Position numbers and translations under genes: made by a program. Positions 46,818 through 57,469 of a stretch of 64,000 bases of DNA are shown here, piece after piece. Under the pieces are notes generated by a model. The model saw nothing but the letters and a program-made list of their open reading frames with translations. It made no database searches and had not been told where the DNA came from. The stretch lies in NCBI GenBank assembly GCA_036365515.1, contig CM070875.1:96262128-96326127 (forward strand). The letters are read 5' to 3'. Within the stretch, counting starts at the first letter, position 1. Each line of letters opens with the position of its first letter. Source of the stretch: Torymus aiolomorphi. Lineage: Eukaryota > Arthropoda > Insecta > Hymenoptera > Torymidae.

Positions 46818-47167
46818 TTTATATTATTAAACAATTTTAAAACGTACGGCTCTCGTAAAAAATTATTTTAGCTGTTTATAAGTGGTGTAACTACATCCAA
46901 TTTCAATTCATTAACTCAAAGAACGTTACAACAGATGTAACAGCATACACTGAACAGCATTTTATAATCCTGAGAATAGAAGAAACAATCTATCAATATG
47001 ATAAAATAAATGACATAAAAGATATTTCTTGAAACGCGGAAGGGATAAAATAGTACATTATGTAATAAGGGAGAGAAGTCGCTCTTGATTCCCGCGGGTG
47101 GGTTCACCCGAAGGATCAGTGATCACCCGAGGGAATCATCGATTTCTCTCCCGAGTTACATATAGTA
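46818..47167. other. Upstream of the CACTA gene; small hairpin
   Basis: Probable 5' region of the CACTA gene. A short inverted pair, GGGAGAGAAG with GATTCCC (47070-47095) and GGGAATC with TTCTCTCCC (47133-47153), forms a small hairpin around the CACCCGAAGGATCAGTGATC core. Confidence 0.45.
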
Positions 47168-47478
47168 CTTTATTCTCATCTCAATTGTGGCCATTTTTTT
47201 ACTTGGAAAGTGGGACCGATGGAAATATTTGGCTGTTTATATGGAATTTACTTATGTTTTGCAAAAGCTGGAAATATGGTCATATATCCCTCTTTTAGCG
47301 GGAAATATGGCCATATTTTCCTCTTTTGCGGGAAGTATGGCATATTTCCCTCTTTTGCGGGAAATTTCGTCATGTTTCCCGCCAACGTTAAATTTTTTAA
47401 AAGAGGGAAACAACTCTAATTTTTGTCCCGCTTTTGAGGGAAAAAAGTGGCCATATTTGTTGAGATGGGAATAAAAGA
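47168..47478. repeat. Inverted-repeat unit with GCGGGAAATATGGCCATATT repeats
   Basis: ATTCTCATCTCAATTGTGGCC at the left is mirrored by GGCCATATTTGTTGAGATGG at the right. Inside, a ~30-bp motif (TTTTGCGGGAAATATGGCCA) is repeated three to four times. Probably a small non-autonomous element. Confidence 0.6.
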
Positions 47479-47908
47479 ATTGATACGTGGGGCTACAAAA
47501 GTCATTCCACATAATAATGTTATAGGAAACTTGGTTTGAAATTGAGTCAGCAAAGAGAAAACAACAAAAGCAAAGGTTTCTTATTAAAAATTCACATGGA
47601 ACACATATGTGGCCTTTGGGGAAAACATGTGGAACATACATGGGACTCATGTGCGATTTTGTTGAGGAATCCCGTAAGGAACCTCACGGTTCCCACGTGT
47701 TTCCCACATAGATCCCATATGAGGGTCCCTCATGCCTAACAAGGGACTAACTAACCAGAGATTTGGGTCCTGGATTTTCCTACTCTTGCAGAAAACACTT
47801 TCCTTTAATAAATGATGAGACACGTCTCTCGGGTTTTTTTAATGGACCCTATTTTTTAACATTTTTTAAAATTCGCCACAAACCGGACTCTGACAAGAAG
47901 AAATAAAC
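47479..47908. other. Spacer with short inverted ATGTGG/CCACAT words
   Basis: Unique sequence; CATATGTGG, CACATGTGG and CACGTGTTTCCCACAT words near 47600-47715 make weak local symmetry. No gene was recognised. Confidence 0.4.
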
Positions 47909-48338
47909 GATATATTCTGAAGCACTAGAAGACGAGAAAGATATTGATTCTGGTGACTCCGCTAGGGAGAAGGAAATCCGCAATCTTCTCGGAATCAGAC
48001 CAATGACAAAACCGCATCAAGAAATCCACATGCGAAAGGATTTGGCCAACGGATTCAAGGAACTGATCACAAAGAGTGCAAAAGAACTTGCAAAGAACTA
48101 CCACTTCAAAAATCACATTGAAACAGGATGGGTTAAGCTAGGAGCGCTCTTTCGTCAGGAAAGAAAAAAGACGGGAGAGCTACAAGCATCAATCACGACC
48201 GTCGAGAACATCGGGACACAACGGTCACTGCACCAACAACGGCAGCCACGGATCCAATCCAAGGAAAAAATCATAGTCACAGCCTCCCAGTCCCATTTGT
48301 TCTTTGTCTCTTACAGTGTCTGGAGCTCAATAAGATGA
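47909..48338 (+). pseudogene. Unrecognised ORF of about 140 codons
   Basis: An open frame follows the stop at 47906-47908. It contains acidic then basic stretches (EDEKDIDSGDSAREKEIRN, HMRKDLANGFKELITKSAKE, GWVKLGALFRQERKKTGEL). The composition looks coding, and the length and charge pattern would suit a fragment of a retrotransposon ORF1 or Gag, but no family motif is visible. The first ATG is at 48003. The neighbourhood is all mobile DNA, so a relic is more likely than a host gene. Confidence 0.35.
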
Positions 48339-48689
48339 TTGGCACGCAATATAGTCTCCTACAGTTTTATAATGTTCTAGCTGCTTTAACTTCTATCGCT
48401 AATTGATTGTTTTGATTCATCACCTATTCCAAAAATTTTTCTAAAGGAGTAAGGAGTAAAGTAGCTACCCGGAAAAAAAATCTTACTACTGTTGCATGGA
48501 CCATTTCATACTACTACAGTTAGTGTTCCGTTTACCACTACAGTAGGTGTGTAAACTTTTAAAGCATATAGTGTGCAATACTATTAGAGTACGGCCCTCC
48601 TACGAATACTGTATACATGCGAAAGTCTTAGAGTAGCGCCCTATACAATGATAGTATGTCACTATTACCTCATACGGTTGCAATAGTAT
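48339..48689. other. Spacer with TACTACTACAG words
   Basis: From 48472 (CGGAAAAAAAATCTTACTAC) the sequence resembles, in inverted form, the block ending at about 55846 (GTAGTAAGATTTTTCTTTCCG). The pair may be the ends of a 7.4-kb composite element holding everything between. Confidence 0.35.
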
Positions 48690-49506
48690 GGGCCTTCACA
48701 CAGCTCTGAGGTACAGATATAAAGTACAAGAATAACATGGGTTATATAGCTATACCGGGTGTTCCCATTTTAAAATCACCAGGCAAATATCTCGAAAACT
48801 AAGGGAGATGGAAAAAAACTTTTAATACAAAAGTTGTAGGGTTCAGAGGGGCCCAACTTATCGTAACCTTGGTTATGACCTTGTGGTTAATGATCAAGGT
48901 CATTTGAAGGTCAAATCGATTTTTTCAAATGGGAACCCCCATTTTTGACCTCGTAAATGGAAAGAGCGGAAAATTTTACGTTCAGATATGTCCTTGAGTC
49001 AAGGCCATGGTCATGGTCATGGTCATGTTTAAAATCAAAATCAATCAACGCATACGAGTGTTAAATACAGAAGTTGTAGGGTTTGGAGCGGCCCAACTGA
49101 TCGTGACCTTGGTTATGACCTTGAGGTCAATGATCAAGGTCATTTGAAGGCCAAATCGATTTTTTCAAATGGGAACCCCTATTTTTAACCTCGTAAATGG
49201 AAAGAGCAGAAAATTTTACTATTTTTACTATTATCAATATTTACCAGGGTTAACCACTTATATCAAATAATAACAAAAGTTAATAAGTGTTGACCACCTG
49301 TATCCAATAGTGACCGGTAGTATTCAGCATTGATCGGTAATAGTCAATAATTATTACTGTTTACATCAAATTGTTTTCAAATTGAGCACACTTATATTGG
49401 CACAGAAAATTAAACTTTTTCGTTTCAAAATATTGTATAATATAATAACATATTATTTCTTTTGTGGTGTGTTTTGATAAATAATTGCATTTACAACTAA
49501 AAAAGA

Positions 49507-50570
49507 ATGCCTGACTATTCTGCTAATGAAATAGTTGACATTCTTCTTATTTTAGGAGAATGTCGACGAAACTATCGGGAGGCAAGCAGATTGTATCGTG
49601 CTCGCTTCCCTCAACGACAACATCCTGATCATACGGTAATACGTGACATTGTACTGCGCGGTCGACAAGGAAACTTCGTTCGAAGAAGGAGGACACTGAA
49701 TGAACACGATTATGAAAATAATCCTCGCTTTCTTGCTGTTCTAGCCATGGTACATTTAAATGTTCATGTCAGTTTACGCGAAATCGAGTTAACAATGGGT
49801 ATTCCAAGATCTACGGCCAGTAGATATTTACGATATGCGCGTTACCATCCTTACCACATTACTCTAAATCAAGCTTTAACTGTGGAAGATTATCGACGGA
49901 GAATAGCATTTTGCCAATGGGCAACACAATTACTGATGATGAAAATTTCTTTAACAATGTTCTTTTTAGCGACGAGGCTACATTTCAGAGTACTGGTATG
50001 TTGAATCGCCATAATTGCCACTACTGGTCTCCTGTTAATCCTCATTGGATGCGAGAAGTTGATCATCAGCATCGTTGGAATGTAACGGTATGGTGTGGTA
50101 TTATTAACGGATGTCTGATTGGACCTTATTTTTTTGAAGGTCACGTAACTCAACATACTTATTTACAGTTGCTGAGAGACGAGCTGCCACTCTTTCTAGA
50201 AAACGTTGATCTCCATACAAGGGCCAGAATGTGGCTACAACAAGATGGTGCTCCTCCACATTATGCCAGAATTGTCAGAGATTTTCTTAATGAAAGGTTT
50301 AACGGTCGATGGATTGGTAGAGGAGGTCCCGTAGCATGGCCACCAAGATCTCCAGATCTGACATCTCCAGATTTTTATTTATGGGGCTTCCTAAAAAATA
50401 CAGTCTACCGCAACAGACCAACTACAAGAGATGGCATGATTCAAAGGATTACACAAATCTGCTTAAGTATTCCACGTCAAGTATTATTAAATACTGTTAG
50501 AAACTTTAAAAGGAGAATAGAATGTTGTCAACAAGTAAATGGTGCAACTTTTGAGCATCTTCTTCAGTAA
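49507..50570 (+). pseudogene. Mariner-like transposase 2 (one frameshift, catalytic residues kept)
   Basis: The ATG at 49507 begins MPDYSANEIVDILLILGECR, followed by paired helix-turn-helix regions (REASRLYRARFPQ; SLREIELTMGIPRSTASRYL). After RRIAFCQWATQ the frame changes by one base near 49925-49935 and continues DDENFFNNVLFSDEATFQ. The catalytic residues are present: FSDEATF, WLQQDGAPPHYA and WPPRSPDLTSPDF, with 36 residues between the last two Asp. A single-base loss is the only break seen. Related to transposase 1 by the RHNC.YW, RWIGR.G and RSPDLT motifs. Confidence 0.85.
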
Positions 50571-50640
50571 ATGGTGACCGAAATACTTGGATCCTATGAC
50601 TAAATACACATGAAAGTGGAATTTTCCAATGAATTTTTAG

Positions 50641-50880
50641 CTGGCCTGATCATCCCCGACCTTGCCTTAACTGGCCGAGTCATCTCGGACCTTGCCTTAA
50701 CTGACCGGGTCATCTCCGACCTTGCCTTAACTGGCCGGGTCATCTCCGACCTTGCCTTAACTGGCTGGGTCATCTCCGACCTTGCCTTAACTGGCCGGGT
50801 CATCTCCGACCTTGCCTTAACTGGCCGGGTAATCTCCGACCTTGCCTTAGGTGACCGGGTCATCTCCGACTTTGCTCTTA
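50641..50880. repeat. 30-bp minisatellite, eight copies, after transposase 2
   Basis: Eight exact-length units vary around CTGGCCGGGTCATCTCCGAC followed by CTTGCCTTAA. Both strands stay open through the array because 30 is a multiple of three. It begins 70 bp after the transposase stop, the same relative place as the 40-bp array of transposon 1, but the two unit sequences are unrelated. Confidence 0.95.
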
Positions 50881-52260
50881 ACTGCACGGAAACTGACCAT
50901 AACTTTGACCATGACCTTGACCCAAGGTCATATCAGAATTTTTCGGTTTTTCTATTTACGAGGTCAAAAGTGAGGGTTGCCGTTAAACAAAATTGATTTA
51001 ACCTTCAAACGACATCATCTTTGACCTCAAGTTCATGGTCAAGGTCACGATCAGTTGGGCCCCTCCAAACACTACAACTTCTGTATTTAACACTCGTATG
51101 CGTAATTATGGGAATGTTTGGATGCGTTGATTGATTTTGATTTTAAACATGACCATAACCATGACTCAAGGACATATCTAAACGTAAAATTTACCGCTCT
51201 TTCCATTTACGAGGTCAAAAGTGGGGGTTCCCATTTGAAAAAATAGATTTGACCTTCAAATGACCTTGATCATTGAGCTCAAGGTCATAACCAAGGTTAC
51301 GATCAGTTGGGCCCCTCTGAACCCTACAACTTTTGTATTTAACAATTTGTCTCGTATACCTAATTATGGGAATATTTTGATGCGTTTATTGATTTTGATT
51401 TTAAACATGACCATGACCATAACCATGACCTTGACTCAAGGACAAATCTGAACGTAAAATTTTCCGCTCTTTCCATTTACGAGGTCAAAAGTGGGGGTTC
51501 CCATTTAAAGAAATCGATTTGACCTTCAAATGAACTTGATCATTGACCTCAAGGTCATAACCAAGGTCACGATCAGTTGGGCCCCTCTGAACCCTACAAC
51601 TTTTGTATTAAAAGTTTTTTTCCATCTCCCTTAGTTTTCGAGATATTTGCCTGGTGGTTTTAAAATGGGACACCCGGTATATACGAAGAACAGCAAGGAA
51701 CAAGACTCTTGTTCCTTGTGTATATCTCGCTGTTCCTCGTATATATAGATATACTAACCCATGTTATTCTTGTACTTTATATCTGTTCCTCAGAGCTGTG
51801 TGAAGGCCCTCTACCTCTACAGTATAGGTCGCTTACAAACAGAGCATGTATGCCACGCGTTGCAACTTCTTAAGAACCGTTATACATGGCTAAGACTTAT
51901 TTCTTTTTATTTAACAATTTCTTAAAATAAGATTGAATATGTTACTAATTATACATTAGGTTTAATTATTTTTAACAATAATTAAATTTATAACGTTTTT
52001 ATGTAAATAAGTGGGTGATACTAATGGCAATTACGGGCAAGCGATAAAAGATAAGGAAGGTAACTAACTTATCAATCATCGGATTTTCTTTTACATGTGT
52101 TTAAATATACATCTCTAATTTTTTCTAAGCTATTAGAGTAAAGCAGTCAAGGATATTATGCACTATATTATAATAATTTAAAGTGCAGTCGACAAAATTT
52201 AAAGGATGCGGGAAGTAAAGGTAAACGTATAGGATGAAAAAATGAGAACAAAAAAATAAC

Positions 52261-52332
52261 AGCCCAGGCCGGGATCGAACCGACAACCTTCTGCACACCG
52301 GGCAGTTACGCTACCATTTGCGCCACTGGGAT
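52261..52332 (-). tRNA. tRNA-like cloverleaf, copy 1
   Basis: The 72-nt sequence folds into a cloverleaf: acceptor with one mismatch (ATCCCAG/CTGGGCT), D-arm GCGC-AAATGGTA-GCGT, anticodon stem with loop CCGGTGT, five-base variable loop, T-arm GTCGG-TTCGATC-CCGGC. The A-box (TGGCGCAAATGGTAGCG) and B-box (GGTTCGATCCC) are well formed, so RNA polymerase III transcription is plausible. Position 33 is C rather than the universal U, the nominal anticodon would be GGT, and it is part of a repeated block, so it is more likely a tRNA-derived repeat than a functional tRNA. The body recalls tRNA-Trp from memory. Confidence 0.5.
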
Positions 52333-52893
52333 GACGATTTTATCCGGACCCTAACCGATACTTAATCGTTCTCAATTTTTATTTCCCTAAAACCCTCCGT
52401 CTGCATTATTAAACCAAACAGACAATGTTATTTTTATCAATTGAAGCTAATGCTCGAATGTTTTTATGTGAATAAGTGGGGGATACTAATGGCTATTACG
52501 GGCAAGCGATAAAGGATAAGGAAGGTAACTAACTTATTAATCATCGAATTTTCTTATACATGTGCTTAAATACACATCTCTAATTTTTTCTAAGCTATTA
52601 GAGTAAAGCAGTCAAGGATATTATGCACTATATTATAATAATTTAAAGTGCAGTCAAGAAAATTTAAACACATGTAAAAGAAAATCCGATGATTGATAAG
52701 TTAGTTACCTTCCTTATCGCTTGCCCGTAATAGCCATTAGTATCACCCACTTATTCACATAAAAACATTCGGGCATTAGCTTCAAATGATAAAAATAACA
52801 TTGTCTGTTTGGTTTAAGAATGCAGACGGGGGGTTTTAGGGAAATAAAAATTGAGAACGATTAAGTATCGGTTAGGGTCCGGATAAAATCGTC

Positions 52894-52965
52894 ATTCCAG
52901 TGGCGCAAATGGTAGCGTAACTGCCCGGTGTGCAGAAGGTTGTTGGTTCGATCCCGACCTGGGCC
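52894..52965 (+). tRNA. tRNA-like cloverleaf, copy 2 (inverted)
   Basis: This is the inverted copy of 52261-52332. The T-stem is GTTGG/CCGAC instead of GTCGG/CCGGC: the bases differ at two places but pairing is kept. The anticodon loop is identical, while the acceptor stem is weaker (ATTCCAG/CTGGGCC). Flanking sequence is also shared, so the two are arms of one foldback. Confidence 0.5.
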
Positions 52966-53092
52966 GTTATTTTTTCGTTCTCATTTTTTCATCCTATACG
53001 TTTACCTTTTCTTCCCTCATCCTTTAAATTTTGTCAACTGCACTTTAAATTATTATAATATAGTGCATAATATCCTTGACTGCTTTACTCTA

Positions 53093-54894
53093 CCCGAACG
53101 GAAAATGAATAGAGCTTGCCTTAGATGTTTGTAAAGGCCCATTTAGGTTCTCCGTAAGGGCTCCTAGCAAGGCGCGTAACGGCGCTCTCGTCCGGCCCTG
53201 ATGGTAATGATAGGGCCTTAGTGATGCCGCGGGCAAACGCCGTAAAAGGGCTACCACTATGACCCTGACTATTGCCTGACGTTCATTCCCGGATCCCCGC
53301 CCTACGAAAGCCTTAAAATGCCATTGACGTGGTTTCATTTTTGGGGTTACAGTAAATTTTCACGGTGTTGTTACTTTGACGTTATTACGCGGGAAACTTG
53401 TCTAAGGCCCCCGCTACATAAGAGCGGATGCACGCGTACGCAAGCGTATGCGTGCGTAAGGGACTCGCCACAAATGCACCGTGGCGTGTCATGGCGTGGC
53501 GTGTCGTGGCGTATCGTGTCGTGGCGAACGCTTTTCAAACACGAGTGCTCCGTCTATCAAGACTATTGCATCCGTGATTCAAGCGCTTTTTAGAATATGA
53601 GTAGTCTACCACCTATAGTCTTTGTTCGTGATGAAAACAACGTGCAGAGAGAGAGAGAGAGGGGTCGTTGATTTCGAAATTTTATTATTTTTGGGACGTA
53701 CGTTGAAGCTGATACCGACGAAGGAAAAAAAATTATATTTACGTTTATTAGTTTACGGTCTTGTTATAAGACAAAAAAGGTATCGACGAAAATAAAAAGG
53801 AGCAGCTCTTAACTTGCTGCAAATTACATGGGAGTGCTGTATCCTTAATAATAATAGCAAAAATATTAAAAAAGAAAGCTCCGTTTTTTCGTCACGAACA
53901 AAGATTATAGGTGGTAGACTCATATTCTAAAAAGCGCTTGAATCACGGATGCAATAGTCTTGATAGACGGAGCACTCGTTTTTGAAAAGCGTTCGCCACG
54001 ACACGACACGCCACGATACGCCACGCCACGGCACGCCACGCCACGCCACGCCACGGTGCATTTGCGGCGAGTCCTTAAGGGAACTAGAAAATATCAATGT
54101 AGCCAACTTAAACAATTCAGCACCTGCAAAGCAAGATGAGAAGAAACAGACCGATGCTACAATTAAGGGCGAACATTAACCTTCAAATTCAACTCTTACT
54201 CCGGATTTCACACTCCAAAAACGGATTAATCAATTTTCCATTTTGATTATTTTTTTTTAATCTTTTGGTTTTTATTCTCTCCAGCTCTCAAATCTTTCAA
54301 ATAAGTATATCAATAAAAGTAATTAAAGTAACATTTAGTAAGATTAGCCATTGAGGTTCTTAATGTGTATTTAGATTATTTACAATACCAAAGACGATTT
54401 TATAGAAGGAAAAAAGTGAGACGATGGTGGAGTAGCCACATATTCGTAACAATTATCTAACTGGATATAGCAACTACCAAAGAGTTGAATTTTGAGGTTA
54501 ATGTTCGCCCTTGACTTCAGCATAGGTCTGTTCATTCGGTTGTTGCTTTCCTGGCGCTGACTTGTTCACTTTGGCTACATTGAAAATGACTAGATATTCC
54601 CTAGTTGCATCCGCGTGCGTCCGCGTGCATCCGCTCTTATGTAGCGGGGACCTAAAACAACGTAATGATGATTTCTTAATTATTTCGGACGACTTTAGAG
54701 CTTCACGCGCGATCCGTTATTTAATGCAGGTAATTGAAAAGAAATAACAAGTCCGAATAAACTGCCAGGGCCGCGTAGGCCCCCAGTTACTCGCCTTACA
54801 TCGGGCCTTACGAGGCGCCATGTCAGGACCTTGTAATTTTTCTAGGGCATCGGGCAAGGCCCTAATATTTGCCCTAAGTCAATTTCCGTTCAGA
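53093..54894. mobile_element. 1.8-kb TA-flanked foldback element inserted in block X
   Basis: It splits a copy of block X: the left flank ends ...TTTACTCTA and the right flank resumes TAATAGCTTAG, with TA at 53091-53092 and 54895-54896. The ends CCCGAACGGAAAATGA and CAATTTCCGTTCAGA are imperfect inverted repeats. Inside, three nested inverted pairs are visible: 53390-53450 with 54610-54650 (CTACATAAGAGCGGATGCA), 53456-53630 with 53890-54085 (hairpin with GTGGC/GCCAC pentamer arrays), and 54085-54215 with 54480-54585 (GGGCGAACATTAACCT). No transposase was seen. Confidence 0.65.
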
Positions 54895-55060
54895 TAATAG
54901 CTTAGAAAAAATTAGAGATGTGTATTTAAACACATGTAAAAGAAAATCCGATGATTGATAAGTTAGTTACCTTCCTTATCCTTTATCGCTTGCCCGTAAT
55001 AGCCATTAGTATCACCCACTTATTCACATAAAAACATTCGGGCATTAGCTTCAATTGATA

Positions 55061-56295
55061 ATTATAACGTTTTTTGTATTTAATAATTGTAAAAGTATCT
55101 AAATTAAATCTTGAAATTTTCTAGATATATTTAAATCGAAATTGTAAAATTAATTATTTAAACAAATTGTCTAGTCAATAAACCACCAATTTAATTTTTA
55201 TTTTTTTTTAAATCTTACCTTATAGATTCGAATTTTACAGAAAATATTACAAAAGAAATCGTTCACCAAATTTAAAGAACATAACTATTTATTGTAGAAA
55301 TTATCATAAATAATTTCTTAATGGCTTAATCCTCTCCGTAATGGATGTACGGAAATAAAAACAGAGCATTAAATGATAGAGATGTACATTGCAGTTGCAA
55401 AATTAATTTGTCTAAAGAATTATGACAAAACAAGTGTAAACAAATTTATTTTTTAAGTGTGCACTCAGATTTTGACTCAGTAAATTTTAATAAAATTTCA
55501 GAAATAGCATGAAGTCTTTCCGATGAAGACATAAAACAATTAGCAAATATTATAAAGTACTTACATTCATAAGATATTTTATGTAAGAAGCAGAACAAAA
55601 TAGGTACTTGTGATTTCCGTATAGTATATAGCAGCTAGCAACCGTTACTGTGCTTTGCTCCTTTGCAACAGAAGTTAGCAATAATGTATACTGAAATCAT
55701 GTAGCGCTGTTACTACCGCGACTCATACCATTAGAGTATAGGTCTCTACTACGATTGCTTAGACCACCTTACTAATATAGTACGAGAGCTCCTATACTTG
55801 ACAAGTAAGCCGTTCTAACTGTAGTAGTAAGATTTTTCTTTCCGTGTTGTCACTCTACACCGTGTGTCATGTGTCACGTACCATATACTGATAAAACAAT
55901 CGATGTAAAAAATCTATAATTTACTATAACCGCGCAGATTAAACTGATCTGTTCGGTTTAATTTGTAGTTAGGTACTTGCCAGATTCTTATGGAAGACAT
56001 CTCGTGCGAGCACGTGAACTCACTTCTTTCATTGGTCTTTGTAGGCCTCTTCCCGCTCCCAACCAATGAGAGAAGCAAGCGCGTGGGTACACTCGAGATG
56101 TGTTTGCGTGCATTGGCGAGCACACGCTCTTATGTATCAGGGACCTTATAAGATTATTAGCTGTTTGGCAGTGTTTGGCAAGAACTTTTTTTACAGATAG
56201 TAAATCGTACACGCTTTACGACACACAGTGAAGAGAGTGCTGAAAAACAAGCAGGGTGAAGCAGGCAGAACATGTCCATTATGAAATCTCCGTAT
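55061..56295. other. Spacer, no gene recognised
   Basis: AT-rich to 55680. At 55700-55846 lie TACTAC/GTAGTA-rich words that mirror 48472-48690 weakly. 55980-56120 has CGTGCGAGCACGTG and GCGCGTGGGTACACTC words, and CGCTCTTATGTATCAGGGACC near 56126 recalls the end-like words at 53410 and 54640. No gene seen. Confidence 0.4.
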
Positions 56296-56750
56296 GGGAC
56301 TGTCTCCATAAGTGTGCCTGTGCCTTGGCGCACGAACTCTGAGTCAAGGGACTATAGTCGGAACAAAAAATTGTTGTTGCACATCTTGAAGAGTCATGAC
56401 GCATGGTGAAAGAGAAACAGACCCACTCCTCTGGCACAGCTACAGCTGATTAACCTGAGTAAGAGGAGTGAAGCAAACATGATAGGGTAAGATTTTTTTT
56501 ATCAATACTTTTTAGAACAAAACATTAATTATACTAAAATACTAATAAAATAATCTTACCCTATCATGTTTGCTTCACTCTTCTTATTCAGGTTAATCAG
56601 CTGTAGATGTGCGATAGGAGTGGGTCTGTTTCTCTTTCACCATGGGCCATGACTCTTCAAGATGCGCAACGACAATTTTTTGTTCCGCCTATAGTCTCTT
56701 CACTCAGAGTTCGTGTGCCAAGGCACAGGCACACTTATAGAGACAGTCCC
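56296..56750. mobile_element. 455-bp palindrome
   Basis: GGGACTGTCTCCATAAGTGT at the left is mirrored at the right end (ACACTTATAGAGACAGTCCC). Arms of about 200 bp share GCCTGTGCCTTGG, AACTCTGAGTC-like words, GAGAAACAGACCCACTCC and GAAGCAAACATGATAGGG, and meet at a short AT-rich centre (56495-56555). Probably a foldback MITE. Confidence 0.8.
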
Positions 56751-56774
56751 TAAGGTCTATTATGCATAAAAAGG

Positions 56775-56930
56775 GACAGATAAAAAGAACAATATTTACA
56801 CGGGTTTCTTTATCTATATATATGAGGAACAGCGAGATACAGAAGGAACAAGATCTATATATATATATAGATATAGAAACCCATGTAATTCTCGTTCTTT
56901 TTATCTGTTCCTTTTGGAGTGTACTAGGCC
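56775..56930. repeat. Diverged copy of the AACAGCGAGATAC MITE
   Basis: Shares TATATATGAGGAACAGCGAG, GGAACAAGATC and TATCTGTTCC with the intact MITE at 58256-58458, and is itself palindromic. The outer GGGCCTTC ends are missing. Confidence 0.6.
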
Positions 56931-56994
56931 TATAACATCTCCTTCCCTACATCTGTTCCTCTTTTATATTTATACACGTGTAATGAATGGTCTT

Positions 56995-57175
56995 CTCGGG
57001 ATGAACTTTAAAAGTAACACCATGAGTGTTGAATAAACATTGTGAAACATTGTAAAATATTGTGAATGATCCAGGAACAGAAATCCGGGATGTGCTTTAA
57101 AAGTAACACAATGAGTGTTGATAAACATCGTAAAACATTGTAAAACATTGTAAAACATTCTAGAATGATCCATGA
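56995..57175. repeat. ~90-bp tandem duplication
   Basis: Two copies share GGATG, CTTTAAAAGTAACAC, ATGAGTGTTGA, ATAAACAT and TGTAAAACATTG and end at GAATGATCCA. Inside, a 10-bp motif GTAAAACATT is repeated three times. Confidence 0.8.
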
Positions 57176-57416
57176 CTAAATAATGACCATCAGGTTATTG
57201 GCTTTCGCCGTTACGCGTGGGATGCCCACTTTTAGTATAGAAATTACGGAAAAATTACTAAAGAAATAATATAACACTGATGTGGCAAGCACCTTAATCG
57301 TACCGAAAACTACTGTTACACATACAATTTTATCGGGATATCCAGGAAACAACCGAAGATCCCGAGAACTACCATTATATACCAAATTGTATCCCGGAAA
57401 CAACCGTTCCACATAG

Positions 57417-57469
<53 letters not shown>

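Larger units (their letters stand above)
48755..51677 (+). mobile_element. Tc1/mariner-like transposon 2 (2.92 kb)
   Basis: CCGGGTGTTCCCATTTTAAA at the left and TTTAAAATGGGACACCCGG at the right are inverted ends next to TA duplications (48753-48754, 51678-51679). Arms contain two (left) and about three (right) copies of a ~230-bp subterminal block with GGGCCCAACT, GATCAAGGTCATTTGAAGG and TTTACGAGGTC or its complement. A transposase gene (49507-50570) and an eight-copy 30-bp minisatellite lie between them. The layout matches transposon 1 although the sequences differ. Confidence 0.9.
48690..51809. mobile_element. Palindromic MITE split by mariner-like element 2
   Basis: GGGCCTTCACACAGCTCTGA at 48690 and CAGAGCTGTGTGAAGGCCC ending at 51809 are the inverted ends of a ~200-bp MITE. 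An intact relative lies at 58256-58458. Shared inner words are ATAACATGGGTTATATAG, GAGGAACAGCGAGATA and AACAAGACTCTTGTT. The mariner-like element sits at a TA near the middle of the left arm. Confidence 0.8.
51990..55060. repeat. Composite foldback cluster with repeated ~210-bp and ~250-bp blocks
   Basis: Block X (ATTACGGGCAAGCGATAAA, GGAAGGTAACTAACTTATC, AGAGTAAAGCAGTCAAGG) occurs directly at 51995-52200 and 52463-52672, then inverted at 52672-52770 and, split, at 53025-53092 plus 54897-55040. Block Y, carrying a tRNA-like sequence and CCGTCTGCATTATTAAACC, is at 52203-52460 and inverted at 52766-53020. The split in the last X copy is an insertion (53093-54894). A large hairpin-prone assembly results. 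Confidence 0.75.

Noticed and set aside
50610..50996. 128-codon frame with repeated DLALTGRVIS
   Set aside because: It is a translation of the 30-bp minisatellite; the opposite strand is open as well.
52261..52332. Functional tRNA-Thr(GGT)
   Set aside because: Position 33 is C, the acceptor stem has a mismatch, and the sequence is part of a repeated foldback block. It was kept only as tRNA-like.
53318..53593. 91-codon frame near GTGGCGTGTC repeats
   Set aside because: The VSWRGVSWR-like residues come from GTGGC pentamers in a hairpin arm.
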